The notes: generated by a model not told the origin, from the letters alone. A DNA stretch of 64,000 nucleotides from Celeribacter neptunius (GCF_900113955.1 NZ_FORH01000008.1:124001-188000), one strand, 5' to 3'; positions 1 through 10,188 are shown, numbered from the stretch's first letter. Numbers and translations are program-made.

Positions 1-66
1 CCAGTCTCCCAGACGGCGTTCGAGAGCGGTGGGGTGAGGCTTTTGGGAAGACGCGGGCTTGGTCAT
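1..66 (-). CDS. N-terminal fragment of an unidentified protein
   Basis: The first 22 codons of a minus-strand frame are present, starting with ATG at 66 and running off the left edge (MTKPASSQKPH then PTALERRLGDW). I do not recognise the family from so little sequence. It lies downstream of glyA on the same strand, beyond the glyA terminator, so it is probably a separate transcription unit. It could also be a chance open frame. Confidence 0.45.
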   Translation of the reverse strand, partial: MTKPASSQKPHPTALERRLGDW

Positions 67-81
67 GGGCAACATCGCAAT

Positions 82-113
82 CAGAAAAGAAAAGGGGCCC
101 GAAGGCCCCTTTG
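82..113 (-). terminator. Rho-independent terminator of glyA
   Basis: A 7-bp perfect stem (AGGGGCC 93-99 with GGCCCCT 104-110) closes a CGAA tetraloop. Read on the minus strand it is followed by TTTTCTTTTC, the usual U-rich tail. It sits 22 bases after the glyA stop codon. Confidence 0.85.
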
Positions 114-134
114 TCGTGTCCGGATGCCTGAAAA

Positions 135-1430
135 TTACAGGTCCGGGTAGAGCGGGAATTTCTCGCAGAGCGCCTCGACCTCGGCTTTCACCTTGGCTTC
201 GATCTCGGCATTGCCCTCTTCGCCATTGGCGGCGAGACCATCGACCACTTCGACGATCCAGTCGGCGATCTGACGGAATTCCGCCTCGCCAAAGCCGCGG
301 GTGGTGCCGGCAGGGGTGCCGAGACGCACGCCGGAGGTGACCATGGGCGGCTGCGGGTCGAACGGGATGCCGTTCTTGTTACAGGTGATGTGGGCACGCT
401 CGAGCGCCTTTTCCGTGTCCTTGCCGGTCACGTTTTTGGGGCGAAGGTCGACGAGCAACACGTGGGTGTCGGTGCCGCCGGTGACGATGTCGAGGCCACC
501 TTTCATCAGCTGGTCGGCCAGCGCCTGGGCGTTGACGATCACCTGTTTGGCGTAGGCTTTGAACTCGGGACGCAGCGCCTCGCCGAAAGCCACGGCCTTG
601 GCGGCGATGACATGCATCAGCGGGCCGCCCTGAATGCCCGGGAAGATGGCGGAGTTCACCTTTTTGGCGATCTCGACATCATTGGTGAGGATCATGCCGC
701 CGCGCGGACCGCGCAGCGTCTTGTGCGTCGTGGTGGTCGCGACATCGGCATAGGGGAAGGGCGAGGGGTGCTCGCCGCCGGCCACGAGACCGGCAAAGTG
801 CGCCATGTCGACCATCAGATAGGCGCCGACCTCATCCGCGATCTCACGGAATTTGGCGAAATCGATCTGACGCGGAATGGCGGAGCCACCGGCCACGATC
901 AGCTTGGGCTTGTGCTCGAGCGCCATCTCGCGCACCTGATCGTAATCGAGGCGCTGGTCCTGTTGGCGCACACCGTATTGCACGGCGTTGAACCATTTGC
1001 CGGACTGGTTGACGGAAGCCCCATGGGTCAGGTGACCGCCGGAGGCGAGGTTCATGCCGAGGATCGTGTCGCCCGGCTGCAGCAGTGCGTTGAACACGCC
1101 TTGGTTGGCCTGGGAGCCGGAGTTCGGCTGGACGTTGACGTATTTGCAGTCGAACAGCTCTTTCGCGCGATCGCGGGCGAGGTTTTCGGTGATGTCCACA
1201 TATTGGCAACCGCCATAGTAGCGGCGGCCCGGATAGCCTTCGGCATATTTATTGGTCAGAACCGAGCCCTGCGCCTCCATCACCGCAGCGGAAACGATGT
1301 TTTCGGAGGCGATCAGTTCGATCTCGTGACGTTGGCGACCAAGCTCTTGGGTGATCGAGCCGAACAGCTCGGGATCACGGTCGGCCAGTTTTTCGGTGAA
1401 GAAACCGGAATCGCGGACATTGGACGTCAT
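135..1430 (-). CDS. glyA: Serine hydroxymethyltransferase
   Basis: PLP enzyme that converts serine and tetrahydrofolate to glycine and 5,10-methylene-THF in the cytoplasm, the main one-carbon source. The protein is 431 residues, the normal bacterial length. The PLP-lysine motif [14 protein letters not shown] is seen in the middle, and the N-terminal stretch [13 protein letters not shown] and the [13 protein letters not shown] loop are classic. The frame stays open upstream to 1712, but ATG at 1430 is chosen because AAGGAG lies just before it and the protein then begins like other GlyA proteins ([11 protein letters not shown]). It is transcribed divergently from nadK and ends at a strong terminator. 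Confidence 0.97.
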   Translation of the reverse strand: MTSNVRDSGFFTEKLADRDPELFGSITQELGRQRHEIELIASENIVSAAVMEAQGSVLTNKYAEGYPGRRYYGGCQYVDITENLARDRAKELFDCKYVNVQPNSGSQANQGVFNALLQPGDTILGMNLASGGHLTHGASVNQSGKWFNAVQYGVRQQDQRLDYDQVREMALEHKPKLIVAGGSAIPRQIDFAKFREIADEVGAYLMVDMAHFAGLVAGGEHPSPFPYADVATTTTHKTLRGPRGGMILTNDVEIAKKVNSAIFPGIQGGPLMHVIAAKAVAFGEALRPEFKAYAKQVIVNAQALADQLMKGGLDIVTGGTDTHVLLVDLRPKNVTGKDTEKALERAHITCNKNGIPFDPQPPMVTSGVRLGTPAGTTRGFGEAEFRQIADWIVEVVDGLAANGEEGNAEIEAKVKAEVEALCEKFPLYPDL

Positions 1431-1738
1431 GGTGTGCTCCTTGGCAGCATGGGAGTGTCGCGGGTTTCTTATCGGTTCTGTGACAGTTGGAAAACCCTCA
1501 TCCGCGACATAATGATGTTGAATCTGCGACACTGAAAGCGGCGGGCGTGGCCTTGGCGGGCGGCTGTTTCCGATCCGCGCGGCACGGAGCTTTTGCGAAG
1601 CTTTGTTTCCGAGCGGTTCGCCCGGATGGATGCGGACCCGGTCTGCGCGAAGGCGGGCGCGAAAATGCGTGAAATCCCCGGAACGCTTTGTTATCGAGGG
1701 ACATGGCCGCAAGCGCCTGTTTCAGCGAGAAGAATATC
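1431..1738. other. Divergent promoter region between glyA and nadK
   Basis: This 308-base spacer must hold the promoters of two divergent genes. A short AT-richer stretch around 1500-1530 contains a loosely repeated CGCGACA/TGCGACA pair. I see no clear hairpin, no riboswitch that I can fold by eye, and no convincing small gene. Confidence 0.4.
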
Positions 1739-2497
1739 ATGGTCAAAATCGCTTTCACCGCAAGTGACGCCCAGATTGCCCAGCGGGCGCTGGAACGGCT
1801 GGATGCCCGCTATACTTCGGTGCCGCTCGAACAGGCCGAGGTGATCGTGGCTTTGGGCGGTGACGGGTTCATGCTGCACACCTTGCACAGCACCATGCAT
1901 CTCGACACGCCGGTCTATGGCATGAATTGCGGCACGGTCGGTTTCCTGATGAACGAGTTTCGCGAGGATGATCTGATCCCCCGCCTGGCCGAGGCCGAGG
2001 AGGAGATCATCAATCCTTTGTCGATGGAGGCCGAGGGGGAAAGCGGCAAGATCCGCAAGGCGCTGGCGATCAACGAGGTCTCGCTCTTGCGCGCGGGTCC
2101 GCAGGCGGCGAAGCTCCGGGTGTCGATCGACGGCAAGGTGCGGATGGAAGAGCTGATCTGCGACGGGGTCCTGGTGTCGACGCCTGCCGGCTCCACCGCC
2201 TACAACTATTCCGCCCGTGGTCCGATCCTGCCGATCGGCTCGGATGTGCTGGCGCTGACTGCCATGGCGGCGTTCCGGCCGCGGCGCTGGCGCGGGGCGC
2301 TTCTGCCCAGTACCGCCAAGGTGCGGTTCGACGTGCTCGAGCCGGGCAAGCGCCCGGTGATGGCCGATGCCGACAGCCGCCATGCCGGCAATGTGCTCTG
2401 GGTCGAGATCGCCTCTGAGCCCAAGGTGCAGCACCGCATCCTCTTCGATCCCGGCCACGGGCTCGAAGAGCGGCTGTTGCGCGAGCAATTCGTCTGA
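1739..2497 (+). CDS. nadK: NAD kinase
   Basis: ATP-dependent phosphorylation of NAD to NADP. The 252-residue protein is of the short bacterial type. It carries the GGDG nucleotide motif at residues 40-43 (VALGGDGFMLHTLH), a MNCGTVGFLMNEF segment, and the C-terminal GSTAYNYSARGPILP segment that forms the substrate pocket. ATG at 1739 is preferred over the open upstream frame (from 1688) because GAGAAG precedes it and MVKIAFTAS is the expected start. It stands alone, with no partner gene close downstream on the same strand. Confidence 0.95.
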   Translation: MVKIAFTASDAQIAQRALERLDARYTSVPLEQAEVIVALGGDGFMLHTLHSTMHLDTPVYGMNCGTVGFLMNEFREDDLIPRLAEAEEEIINPLSMEAEGESGKIRKALAINEVSLLRAGPQAAKLRVSIDGKVRMEELICDGVLVSTPAGSTAYNYSARGPILPIGSDVLALTAMAAFRPRRWRGALLPSTAKVRFDVLEPGKRPVMADADSRHAGNVLWVEIASEPKVQHRILFDPGHGLEERLLREQFV

Positions 2498-2573
2498 AGA
2501 CAGAGCGCCCGGGGCGCTTGAGGGCACCCCGGAGAAGGGCGAGCGGATCTCGCGAGCAGAGCCCTCGACGGGC

Positions 2574-3980
2574 TCAGCGTTTGCGAAAGCCGCGCACCGG
2601 TTTGCCCCAGTTTTCAAGTTTGCGATAGAGCGTCGAGGGCGATACGTCGAGGACGCGTGCCGCGGCGGGGATCGAGCCGCCGGCGGCAAGGATCGCGGCC
2701 TCGATCACCTCGCGTTCGATCTCGGCCAGGGTGCGGCCTTCGAGCGGAATGCTGGGCGCGTCGTCCCGGCTTTGCCGCGGTGGGGTGGCGCCATTCGTGC
2801 CCTTCGGTCGGGTGCTGAGCTGGGCCGCCCGCAGGTAGGGCGGCAGGTCGGCCAGTTCGACCATCGGCTTGTCATGCAGCATAACGACATTCCACAGCAC
2901 ATTCATCAACTCGCGGACATTGCCGGGCCAGTCATGGTCCAGAAATACCGCCTTGACCTCGGTCGACAGGGTCCGGAAAGCACGGGCCTCGCGGGCGCAA
3001 AGCCGATCCAGTTCGGATTCCGCGATCTCGATCACATCCATCCCCCGCGTCCTGAGCGGCGGCAGGTGAATCGGCACGACATTGATCCGGTAAAACAGAT
3101 CGGCCCGGAACCGGCCTTCGGAGACTTCGGTCTGCGGATCGGGAGTCGCGGTGCAAATCAACCGAAAGGAGATGGGAATCGGGGTGACTCCACCTACGGG
3201 CGTGACGCTGCCGCTTTGTAATATATTCAACAGTCGGGCCTGCATGCACAGGGGCAGGGCGCAGACTTCATCGAGAAACAATGTGCCGCCATCGGCGCGC
3301 TCCACCGCCCCGGTCTGGGCGGCGATCTCCGGTCCTTTGAGGGCACCGACCAGAGCGGCTTCGATCTGGTCGGGCGGGGTTGTAGAGCAGTCGAGTCGGA
3401 CCAGTTCGCCGTCACGAAACCCGGATTTCGCGTGAACCGTCGCGGCGGCCTTGACCTTGCCGGTGCCGTTTTCGCCGGTGATGAAGACCGACGCGGCAGA
3501 TCCGGCCACGGCGCTGAGCGTGTCAAAGACATCGCGCATCACCGCGGAGGAGCCGATCTCGCCCTCGAAGCCTTTCACCTCATTGCGCGAGTCTTCGGGC
3601 AATTGACCGATGCTGCGCCCGGTGACGGCGTTGGTGATCGTGGTGGTCAGCTGTTCGGGAGAGATCGGTTTGACGAGAAAATCCACGGCGCCGTTGCGCA
3701 TGGCGGCGACCGCCCTGTCGACGGACGCGAAAGCGGTGATGGCGATCGGTTTCAGATCGGGGTTTCGCGACAGAAGCTCGTCAATCAGGCTGACCCCGTC
3801 GCCATCCGGCAGGACCAGATCGACCAGAGCCAAAGAGGGCGGGGCGGTTTCGGCCAGTGCCAGCGCTTCCGCGCGGCTGCGGGCGGCGAGCACCTCATAG
3901 CCTTCCTCCTCCAGAATGGAGGTGAAAAGCGTGACGTGGGTCTCTACATCGTCAACGATCAGAATGGGGGTCCGAGACAT
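2574..3980 (-). CDS. NtrC-like response regulator with degenerate GAFTGA loop
   Basis: Three domains are visible in 468 residues. A receiver occupies about 1-120 with acidic pair D10/D11 and phospho-acceptor D54. An AAA+ module occupies about 145-375 with Walker A GENGTGK and a GGTLFLDEV Walker B. A Fis-type helix-turn-helix lies at the end (AAARVLDVSPSTLYRKL). Family members normally carry a GAFTGA loop that contacts sigma-54; here the aligned segment reads GALKGPEIAAQTGAVERADGG, so the loop is not recognisable. Its start overlaps the kinase gene by 29 bases, so the two form a cognate pair. ATG at 3980 gives MSRTPILIVDD; a GTG at 3995 in the same frame is an alternative. Confidence 0.9.
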   Translation of the reverse strand: MSRTPILIVDDVETHVTLFTSILEEEGYEVLAARSRAEALALAETAPPSLALVDLVLPDGDGVSLIDELLSRNPDLKPIAITAFASVDRAVAAMRNGAVDFLVKPISPEQLTTTITNAVTGRSIGQLPEDSRNEVKGFEGEIGSSAVMRDVFDTLSAVAGSAASVFITGENGTGKVKAAATVHAKSGFRDGELVRLDCSTTPPDQIEAALVGALKGPEIAAQTGAVERADGGTLFLDEVCALPLCMQARLLNILQSGSVTPVGGVTPIPISFRLICTATPDPQTEVSEGRFRADLFYRINVVPIHLPPLRTRGMDVIEIAESELDRLCAREARAFRTLSTEVKAVFLDHDWPGNVRELMNVLWNVVMLHDKPMVELADLPPYLRAAQLSTRPKGTNGATPPRQSRDDAPSIPLEGRTLAEIEREVIEAAILAAGGSIPAAARVLDVSPSTLYRKLENWGKPVRGFRKR

Positions 3981-5562
3981 TGGCAGACTGCTCACTGTTT
4001 AATATTGAAAGAATTTTGGGTTGAATATTGGAGTTATATTGCCGGAGATGCCGCAAAACCGCAATCACTTCTCCCCGATCGCAAAACATCACGTCACGTG
4101 AAAGCTGACGGGCCGCCTGCTGAGCCGTGGCATCGCAGGCCAGCCCGAAGAGCGACGACAGGGAATGGGCCGCCCGAGAAATCATGTCACGGTCGGCGTC
4201 TGTCAAGCCGCCCTGTGCGGCGCGCTCTGCCACGGTGAGGTATTTGTTCAGATCCGAGGCGAGCTGCGTCAGGATTTCCTGCGCGGCTGGGGCGGGAAAG
4301 CGCGCCGCCAGATCTTCAAGGCTCGAGGCCAGCGGGGCGATGCCCAGATCGCCCGTCGCGCGTTTTGCCGCTTGTGAGCGCGCGGCGCTCTGTTGCGGCC
4401 CCTTGGGGGGGGCGTCCCGCAGGGTGTCGATGATCAGTTTGCGGAGGGCCGTGCGGGATTGGACCGGCTTGCGGAGCACGGCAACAACGCCGTTTTGGCT
4501 GATCTTGTGCAGGTTGGGGGCAAAGACATGGGCCGTGACGGCGATCACCGGTGGAAGCGTTACCCCTTGGGCGCGCAGGGCGGAGAGCAGTTGCAAGCCG
4601 GAGAGCAATGGCAATTCGATGTCGAGTAGGACGAGATCGACCGGGGTCTCATCGGGGGCGGACAAAAGCTCCAGCGCTGCGGCGCCATCATGCGCTTCGA
4701 TCACGAAAAGCCCCAGCGCCTCGAGCTCATGGCGCAATTCGCGCCTCAGGGCGGCGCTGTCTTCGACCAGGAGCGCGGTGTAGCCTGCGGGCAAGGAGGG
4801 GGCAGTCCCGATCGAACCGTCCGGCGCCTCCGGCATGTCCTGCCGCTCGGGGATCGGTATCGTCAGGCAGGCCTCGCCACCGCCTGCCGGCGCATTCTCG
4901 AGACAGAGAAAGCCGCCCAGGCAGCGGGCCGCGTCCCGGGCGACGCGCAGCCCATAGCCGGAGCCGGGTTCTCCCGATCCGATCGGCACGGGTGCCGGGC
5001 TCTCTTCGTTCAATGCCTGTTCCGGAAAACCGGGGCCCGCATCGCGGATGCAGAATTTCAGCCGCTCGTTCGGGGAGGTGCCGAAACGGGTGATTTCGAT
5101 TGAAATCGGTCCCGGAGCGGCGTGAAGCAGGGCGTTCGAGACGAGATTGGACAGGATGCGTTCGAGCGCAAGCATGTCGATATCCGCGCTCTCGGGCATG
5201 TTCTCGCCGCCGATCAGGGTCAGCGAAGAGCCCATTCTCCCGGTGATGCCCTGCCAGCGCCGAAACAGCGCATCGAATGTCTTGCGCGGGTTGGGGGGCG
5301 TGCCGGCGCGTTGCGGAAGGGTTTGTGTTTCCTGAAAGATCACGCCGGAGGTCCGGTCCAGAAGTCGCCCGAGATGGGCGCTGGTCTGGGCGATGCGGCT
5401 GATTTCCTCGCGTGTCGTCTCGGGCAGATCGTAGGCCTGATCGAGTGTGTTGAGCGCGCTTTGCAGCTCGGTATAGGTCGAGCGAATGTCATGGGCCAAA
5501 AGAGATAACCGACCGGCGTCTTCGATGAGAAGACTTGGGTTCTTCTGGTCGCTTTGTCTCAA
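3952..5562 (-). CDS. Soluble hybrid histidine kinase (HK-REC-Hpt)
   Basis: The 536-residue protein has no membrane segment and no recognisable sensor domain. It starts almost directly with a dimerisation helix (LLAHDIRSTYTE, H24). An HATPase domain follows (N-box NLVSNALLHAA, then RDAGPGF and a GSGYGLRVARD lid). A receiver starts near residue 260 (LLVEDSAALRRE, D in VLLDIELPLLSG). The C-terminal Hpt-like module contains AAHSLSSLFGLA. The chain could therefore run a full four-step relay to the overlapping response regulator. The start is TTG at 5562 behind AAAGGGG; no earlier ATG fits. The signal is unknown and may be cytoplasmic or supplied by a partner protein. Confidence 0.9.
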   Translation of the reverse strand: MRQSDQKNPSLLIEDAGRLSLLAHDIRSTYTELQSALNTLDQAYDLPETTREEISRIAQTSAHLGRLLDRTSGVIFQETQTLPQRAGTPPNPRKTFDALFRRWQGITGRMGSSLTLIGGENMPESADIDMLALERILSNLVSNALLHAAPGPISIEITRFGTSPNERLKFCIRDAGPGFPEQALNEESPAPVPIGSGEPGSGYGLRVARDAARCLGGFLCLENAPAGGGEACLTIPIPERQDMPEAPDGSIGTAPSLPAGYTALLVEDSAALRRELRHELEALGLFVIEAHDGAAALELLSAPDETPVDLVLLDIELPLLSGLQLLSALRAQGVTLPPVIAVTAHVFAPNLHKISQNGVVAVLRKPVQSRTALRKLIIDTLRDAPPKGPQQSAARSQAAKRATGDLGIAPLASSLEDLAARFPAPAAQEILTQLASDLNKYLTVAERAAQGGLTDADRDMISRAAHSLSSLFGLACDATAQQAARQLSRDVMFCDRGEVIAVLRHLRQYNSNIQPKILSILNSEQSANVSDPHSDR

Positions 5563-5617
5563 GCTTTACCCCTTTACCTCGCATACGGGCCACGCCTCGG
5601 CACCAACATCGAGATCC

Positions 5618-5650
5618 AAAAAAACGCGACCGCATGGGCCGCGTTTTCCA
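5618..5650 (-). terminator. Terminator downstream of prpE
   Basis: AAAACGC (5621-5627) pairs with GCGTTTT (5641-5647). On the minus strand the hairpin is followed by a run of T, placed about 75 bases after the prpE stop and before the hybrid kinase gene. The symmetry means it could act in either direction. Confidence 0.75.
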
Positions 5651-5720
5651 GTGTCAGACTCGATGCTTAACAAAACCTTAACCAAGATGCCGCCGAGTGA
5701 CAGGGCTTTTTGATTAAAAT

Positions 5721-7613
5721 TCACTCTTTCGCATATCCGAGCGTTTGCAGCGCCTCTTTGATTTCGTCCAGAATGGCCGGATCATCGATGGTCGCGGGCA
5801 TTTTGAACGGCTGGCTGTCGGCGATTTTCACCATGGTGCCGCGCAGGATCTTGCCGGAGCGGGTCTTTGGCAGCCGGTCGACGACGCAGGCCAGTTTGAA
5901 GGCGGCCACCGGGCCGATCTCGTTGCGGACGTCGCGCACGACCTCCTTGACGATGTCGCCATGGTCGCGGTTGCAGCCGGCATTGAGGCACAGGAAACCC
6001 AGTGGGGACTGGCCCTTGAGTTGGTCGGCCACGCCGATCACCGCGCATTCGGCGACATCGGGGTGGGCCGAGAGCACCTCTTCCATCGCGCCGGTGGAGA
6101 GGCGGTGGCCGGCGACGTTGATCACGTCATCGGTGCGGGCCATGATGTAGACATAGCCGTCCTCATCCTTGATCCCGGCATCGCCCGTCTCGTAATAGCC
6201 GGGGAAAGTGTTGAGATAGCTTTTCTTGTAGCGCTCCTCGGCATTCCACAGCGTTTGCAGCGTGCCCGGGGGCAACGGCAGTTTGATCGCGATGGCGCCC
6301 AGTTCGCCGGCTTCCACCGGATGGCCGGCCTCGTCGAGAATCTCGATCTCGTAGCCCGGCATGGCCACCGAAGGGCTGCCGATCTTGATCGGCAGATCCT
6401 CGATGCCAAGCGGATTGGCGGCGATGGCCCAGCCGGTCTCGGTCTGCCACCAGTGGTCGATCACCGGCACGCCGAATTTCTCCTGTGCCCATTTGATCGT
6501 ATCCGGGTCGGCGCGTTCGCCGGCGAGGAAGATCGCCTGCAGATCGTGCAGCTTGTAGCGTTTGATCCATTCGCCGGTCGGGTCCTCACGCTTGATTGCG
6601 CGCAGCGCCGTCGGCGCGGTAAAGAAGCTCTTCACCCGCTGGTTCTGAATGATCCGCCAGAACACGCCGGCATGCGGCGTGCCAACGGGTTTGCCCTCGA
6701 ACACGATGGTCTGCGCGCCTTTGATCAGCGGGCCGTAGCAGATATAGCTGTGACCCACGACCCAACCGACGTCGGAAGCGGCCCAGAACCGGTCGCCGGC
6801 CTCGATGTTGTAGATGTTCTTCATCGTCCAGTTGAGCGCGACAAGATGCCCGCCGGTGGAGCGCACGACACCCTTGGGCTGGCCGGTGGTGCCCGAGGTG
6901 TAGAGGATATAGGCCGGGTGGTTGCCCTCGACCGGCACGCATTCCGCGGGTTTCACCCCGTATTGGAAGCCGTGCCAGGAGAAGTCGCGGCCGTCGATCA
7001 GCTTGGCGACTTCTTGTTCGCGCTGGAAGATGACGCAGAATTCCGGCTTGTGCTCCGCCATCTCGATGGCGGCGTCCAGCAGCGGTTTGTAATGCACCAC
7101 GCGGTTGGGCTCGAGGCCGCAAGAGGCGGCGATGATGGCCTTGGGTGTACAATCGTCGATCCGTACGGCCAATTCATGGGCGGCAAAGCCGCCGAACACC
7201 ACCGAATGCACCGCACCGATCCGGGCGCAGGCCAGCATGGCCTCGAGCGCTTCAGGGATCATCGGCATATAGATGATGACGCGGTCGCCCTTCTCGACGC
7301 CGCGCATTTTCAACGCACCTGCGAGCGAGGACACACGGGCCTGCAATTCCTTGTAGGTGATGCCCTTCGTGGAATGGGTGATCGGGCTCTCGTGCATGAT
7401 TGCCAGCTCATCGCCGCGACCGGCCTCCACGTGACGGTCCACCGCGTTGTAGCAGGTGTTGGTCATGCCGTCCGAGAACCACTCGTAAATCGGCGCCTTG
7501 TCGTCAAACAGCGCCTTGGAGGGCTTCTCGTACCAATGAATTTCCTCCGCGGCCTTCATCCAGAACCCATCCGGGTCCGATTTCCAGGCCTCGTAAACGT
7601 CTTTATATGCCAC
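5721..7613 (-). CDS. prpE: Propionyl-CoA synthetase
   Basis: Acyl-adenylate-forming enzyme that activates propionate (or another short acid) with CoA and ATP. At 630 residues it has the length of PrpE rather than the longer Acs. It shows YILYTSGTTGQPKGVVRSTGG (P-loop), the DVGWVVGHSYICYGPL segment and the C-terminal acyl-lysine motif KTRSGKILRGTM. GTG at 7613 (MAYKDVYEAW) is chosen because an AGGAGGAGG ribosome site lies 6 bases before it; the ATG at 7637 sits upstream of that site and would translate through it. The upstream region holds several TTTGCAAA-like boxes that suggest acyl-CoA-responsive control. Confidence 0.93.
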   Translation of the reverse strand: MAYKDVYEAWKSDPDGFWMKAAEEIHWYEKPSKALFDDKAPIYEWFSDGMTNTCYNAVDRHVEAGRGDELAIMHESPITHSTKGITYKELQARVSSLAGALKMRGVEKGDRVIIYMPMIPEALEAMLACARIGAVHSVVFGGFAAHELAVRIDDCTPKAIIAASCGLEPNRVVHYKPLLDAAIEMAEHKPEFCVIFQREQEVAKLIDGRDFSWHGFQYGVKPAECVPVEGNHPAYILYTSGTTGQPKGVVRSTGGHLVALNWTMKNIYNIEAGDRFWAASDVGWVVGHSYICYGPLIKGAQTIVFEGKPVGTPHAGVFWRIIQNQRVKSFFTAPTALRAIKREDPTGEWIKRYKLHDLQAIFLAGERADPDTIKWAQEKFGVPVIDHWWQTETGWAIAANPLGIEDLPIKIGSPSVAMPGYEIEILDEAGHPVEAGELGAIAIKLPLPPGTLQTLWNAEERYKKSYLNTFPGYYETGDAGIKDEDGYVYIMARTDDVINVAGHRLSTGAMEEVLSAHPDVAECAVIGVADQLKGQSPLGFLCLNAGCNRDHGDIVKEVVRDVRNEIGPVAAFKLACVVDRLPKTRSGKILRGTMVKIADSQPFKMPATIDDPAILDEIKEALQTLGYAKE

Positions 7614-7771
7614 TGGCTGCCTCCTCCTCGCTGACATGGCGTGATTGGCTCAGTCAGTGATTCCCTGCAAGGCTGCTATGCTGCGTTGGAATGTCACTGG
7701 CACCAAACACGCGGGCAATTCGCGCTCCGGCAATGTTGTTATCAGAGGCGGGTGGAAATGTTTATATAAAA

Positions 7772-7833
7772 TTCGCAAACACCTTAAGAAAAGTAGTTTG
7801 CAAAGTTTTGATCCGCTTTGCGTTGTTGCAAAC
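7772..7833. promoter_or_regulatory. Cluster of TTTGCAAA-like boxes upstream of prpE
   Basis: TTCGCAAA (7772-7779), the perfect palindrome TTTGCAAA (7797-7804), TTTGCGTT (7817-7824) and GTTGCAAAC (7825-7833) occur within 62 bases, 159 bases or more before the prpE start. As I recall, short-chain acyl-CoA regulators of the ScfR family (PccR, MccR, RamB) bind TTTGCAAA repeats, which would suit a propionate-activating gene. No ScfR gene is in this window, so the assignment is inference. Confidence 0.5.
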
Positions 7834-7868
7834 AAAACCGCCCCTGCAAAGGAGCGGGGGCGGTTGCA
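7833..7868 (-). terminator. Terminator of maeB
   Basis: AACCGCCCC (7836-7844) pairs with GGGGCGGTT (7857-7865). On the minus strand the hairpin is followed by TTGTTTGC, about 40 bases after the maeB stop codon. Confidence 0.8.
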
Positions 7869-7905
7869 AATCTTGTCGGGCTTGTGGGGGCGTATCGCTG
7901 TCGGC

Positions 7906-10188
7906 TCAGCCGTAATGCGCCACCGGCGTGCCGGCGATGGCCGACATGTTCAGCAAGCCGCGCGAGGTGATCGACGGGGTGACGATATGCGCCTTGTTGG
8001 CCATGCCCATCAGGATCGGCCCGACTTCCAGCCCGCCGCCCTTGGTCTTGAGGATGTTGCGGACGCCCGAGGCGGCATCGGCAATGGCAAAGACCAGCGC
8101 ATTGGCCGGGCCTTCGAGGCGCGAATGCGGGAAAATCCGCTGGCGCAGTTCCGGGGTAAGGGCGCTGTCGATATGCATCTCGCCCTCGTAATTGAAGTCC
8201 CGCGGTTCGGAGTCGAGGATCTCGAGCGCCGCGCGCATATGGCGGCCGGTCATGCATTGCAGGTTGCCGAATTCCGAGTGCGAACAGAGCGCGATATTCG
8301 GCTCGATGCCGAAGCGCCGCACATGGCGGGCCGTGGCGATCACCGTCTCCGCGATCTGTTCCGGCGTTGGTTCCGTATGCACATGGGTGTCGGCGATGAA
8401 CAGCGGGCCGTCTTCCTGGATCATCAGCGACAGCGCGCCGACCGGCTGACGCTCCTTGGTGCCGAGGATCTGGGTGACATAGTTCAGGTGCCAGAGATAT
8501 TGCCCGAAGGTGCCGCAGATCACGCTGTCGGCATGGTCCTGTTGCACCATGATCGCGCCGATCGCTGTGGTATTGGTGCGCATGATCGCCTTGGCCAGGT
8601 CGGGGGTGACGCCGCGACGCTGCATCAGCCCGTGATAGGCCTGCCAATATTGCTTGTAGCGGCTGTCGTTCTCCGGATTGACGATTTCGAAATCGACGCC
8701 GGGACGGATCTTGAGGCCGGCGCGTTCGGCCCGCATGGCGATCACCTCCGGGCGCCCGATCAGGATCGGCTTGTCGGTGGTTTCCTCGATCATCGCCTGG
8801 GCGGCGCGCAGCACGCGCTCGTCCTCGCCCTCGGCAAAGGCGATCCGGCGTTCGGCCTGGCTTGCGGCGGCAAAGACCGGGCGCATCAGCAGGGCGGATT
8901 TGAACACCGAATGATCGAGCTGGTCCTTGTAGGCCTGCATATCCGTGAGCGGCTTTGTCGCCACGCCGCTGTCCATCGCGGCTTTTGCCACGGCGGAGGC
9001 GACGACCCCCATGAGCCGCGGATCAAACGGTTTCGGAATGAGATATTCCGGGCCGAAATCCAGTCGCTCGTCCTGATAAGCGGCGGCGGCTTCGGCGGAA
9101 GTGGTGGCGCGTGCCAGCGCCGCGATGCCTTCGATACAGCCAAGCTGCATGGCATCGTTGATCTCGGTTGCGCCTACGTCCAGCGCGCCACGGAAGATGA
9201 ACGGGAAGCAGAGTACGTTGTTGACCTGGTTCGGGTAATCCGAACGCCCGGTGGCGATGATCGCATCGGGGGCGACCTTTTTCACCTCATCGGGCATGAT
9301 TTCCGGTGTCGGGTTGGCCAGGGCGAAGATGATCGGCTGTTTGGTCATCTTCTTGACCATTTCGGGCCTCAGCACGCCCGGACCGGACAGGCCGAGGAAC
9401 ATGTCTGCCCCCTCGATCACCTCGTCCAGCGTGCGCAGGTCGGAGGCCTGTGCGAATGCCGCCTTTTGCGGGTTCATGTCTTCCTCGCGGCCCTCATAGA
9501 CCAGCCCGTGAATGTCGCAGAGCCAGACATTCTCGCGTTTGAGGCCGAGTTTCAGCAGCATGTTGAGGCAGGCGATGCCGGCCGCGCCGCCGCCGGTGGA
9601 GACCACCTTGATGTCTTCGAACCGCTTGCCGGTGACGCGCAGCGCATTGGTGGCCGCGGCGCCGACAACGATTGCCGTGCCGTGCTGATCGTCATGGAAC
9701 ACCGGGATGTTCATCTTCTCGCGGCACAATTGTTCAACGATAAAACAATCGGGGGCCTTGATGTCCTCGAGGTTGATCGCGCCGAAGGTCGGCTCCAGCG
9801 CGCAGACGATCTCGGCGAGCTTTTCCGGGTCGCTCTCGTTCACCTCGATGTCGAAACAATCGATGTTGGCGAATTTCTTGAACAGGACCGCCTTGCCTTC
9901 CATGACCGGTTTCGAAGCGGCCGCGCCGATATTGCCGAGGCCCAGAACGGCGGTGCCATTGGTCACCACGGCGACCAGATTGCCGCGGGCGGTGTAGCGC
10001 ATGGCGTTGGCCGGATCTTCCTTGATTTCAAGGCAGGCCTCGGCCACGCCGGGGCTGTATGCGCGCGACAGGTCGCGGCCGTTGGCCATTGGCTTGGTGG
10101 CGCGGATCTCGAGTTTCCCGGGCTTCGGGAATTCGTGATAGTCCAGCGCAGCCTGTTTCAAATTGGGTGTGCGGCTCTCCGTCGCCAT
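7906..10188 (-). CDS. maeB: NADP-dependent malic enzyme fused to a phosphotransacetylase-like domain
   Basis: Decarboxylates malate to pyruvate, producing NADPH. The 760-residue protein is the MaeB type. The malic enzyme part covers about 1-430 ([29 protein letters not shown], and [14 protein letters not shown] for the dinucleotide). A phosphate acetyltransferase-like part follows to the end (for example [14 protein letters not shown]). In related fusions the PTA part is usually regulatory and inactive in catalysis. ATG at 10188 has AGGGAGA in front. An inverted repeat about 50 bases upstream may be its operator. Confidence 0.95.
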   Translation of the reverse strand: MATESRTPNLKQAALDYHEFPKPGKLEIRATKPMANGRDLSRAYSPGVAEACLEIKEDPANAMRYTARGNLVAVVTNGTAVLGLGNIGAAASKPVMEGKAVLFKKFANIDCFDIEVNESDPEKLAEIVCALEPTFGAINLEDIKAPDCFIVEQLCREKMNIPVFHDDQHGTAIVVGAAATNALRVTGKRFEDIKVVSTGGGAAGIACLNMLLKLGLKRENVWLCDIHGLVYEGREEDMNPQKAAFAQASDLRTLDEVIEGADMFLGLSGPGVLRPEMVKKMTKQPIIFALANPTPEIMPDEVKKVAPDAIIATGRSDYPNQVNNVLCFPFIFRGALDVGATEINDAMQLGCIEGIAALARATTSAEAAAAYQDERLDFGPEYLIPKPFDPRLMGVVASAVAKAAMDSGVATKPLTDMQAYKDQLDHSVFKSALLMRPVFAAASQAERRIAFAEGEDERVLRAAQAMIEETTDKPILIGRPEVIAMRAERAGLKIRPGVDFEIVNPENDSRYKQYWQAYHGLMQRRGVTPDLAKAIMRTNTTAIGAIMVQQDHADSVICGTFGQYLWHLNYVTQILGTKERQPVGALSLMIQEDGPLFIADTHVHTEPTPEQIAETVIATARHVRRFGIEPNIALCSHSEFGNLQCMTGRHMRAALEILDSEPRDFNYEGEMHIDSALTPELRQRIFPHSRLEGPANALVFAIADAASGVRNILKTKGGGLEVGPILMGMANKAHIVTPSITSRGLLNMSAIAGTPVAHYG

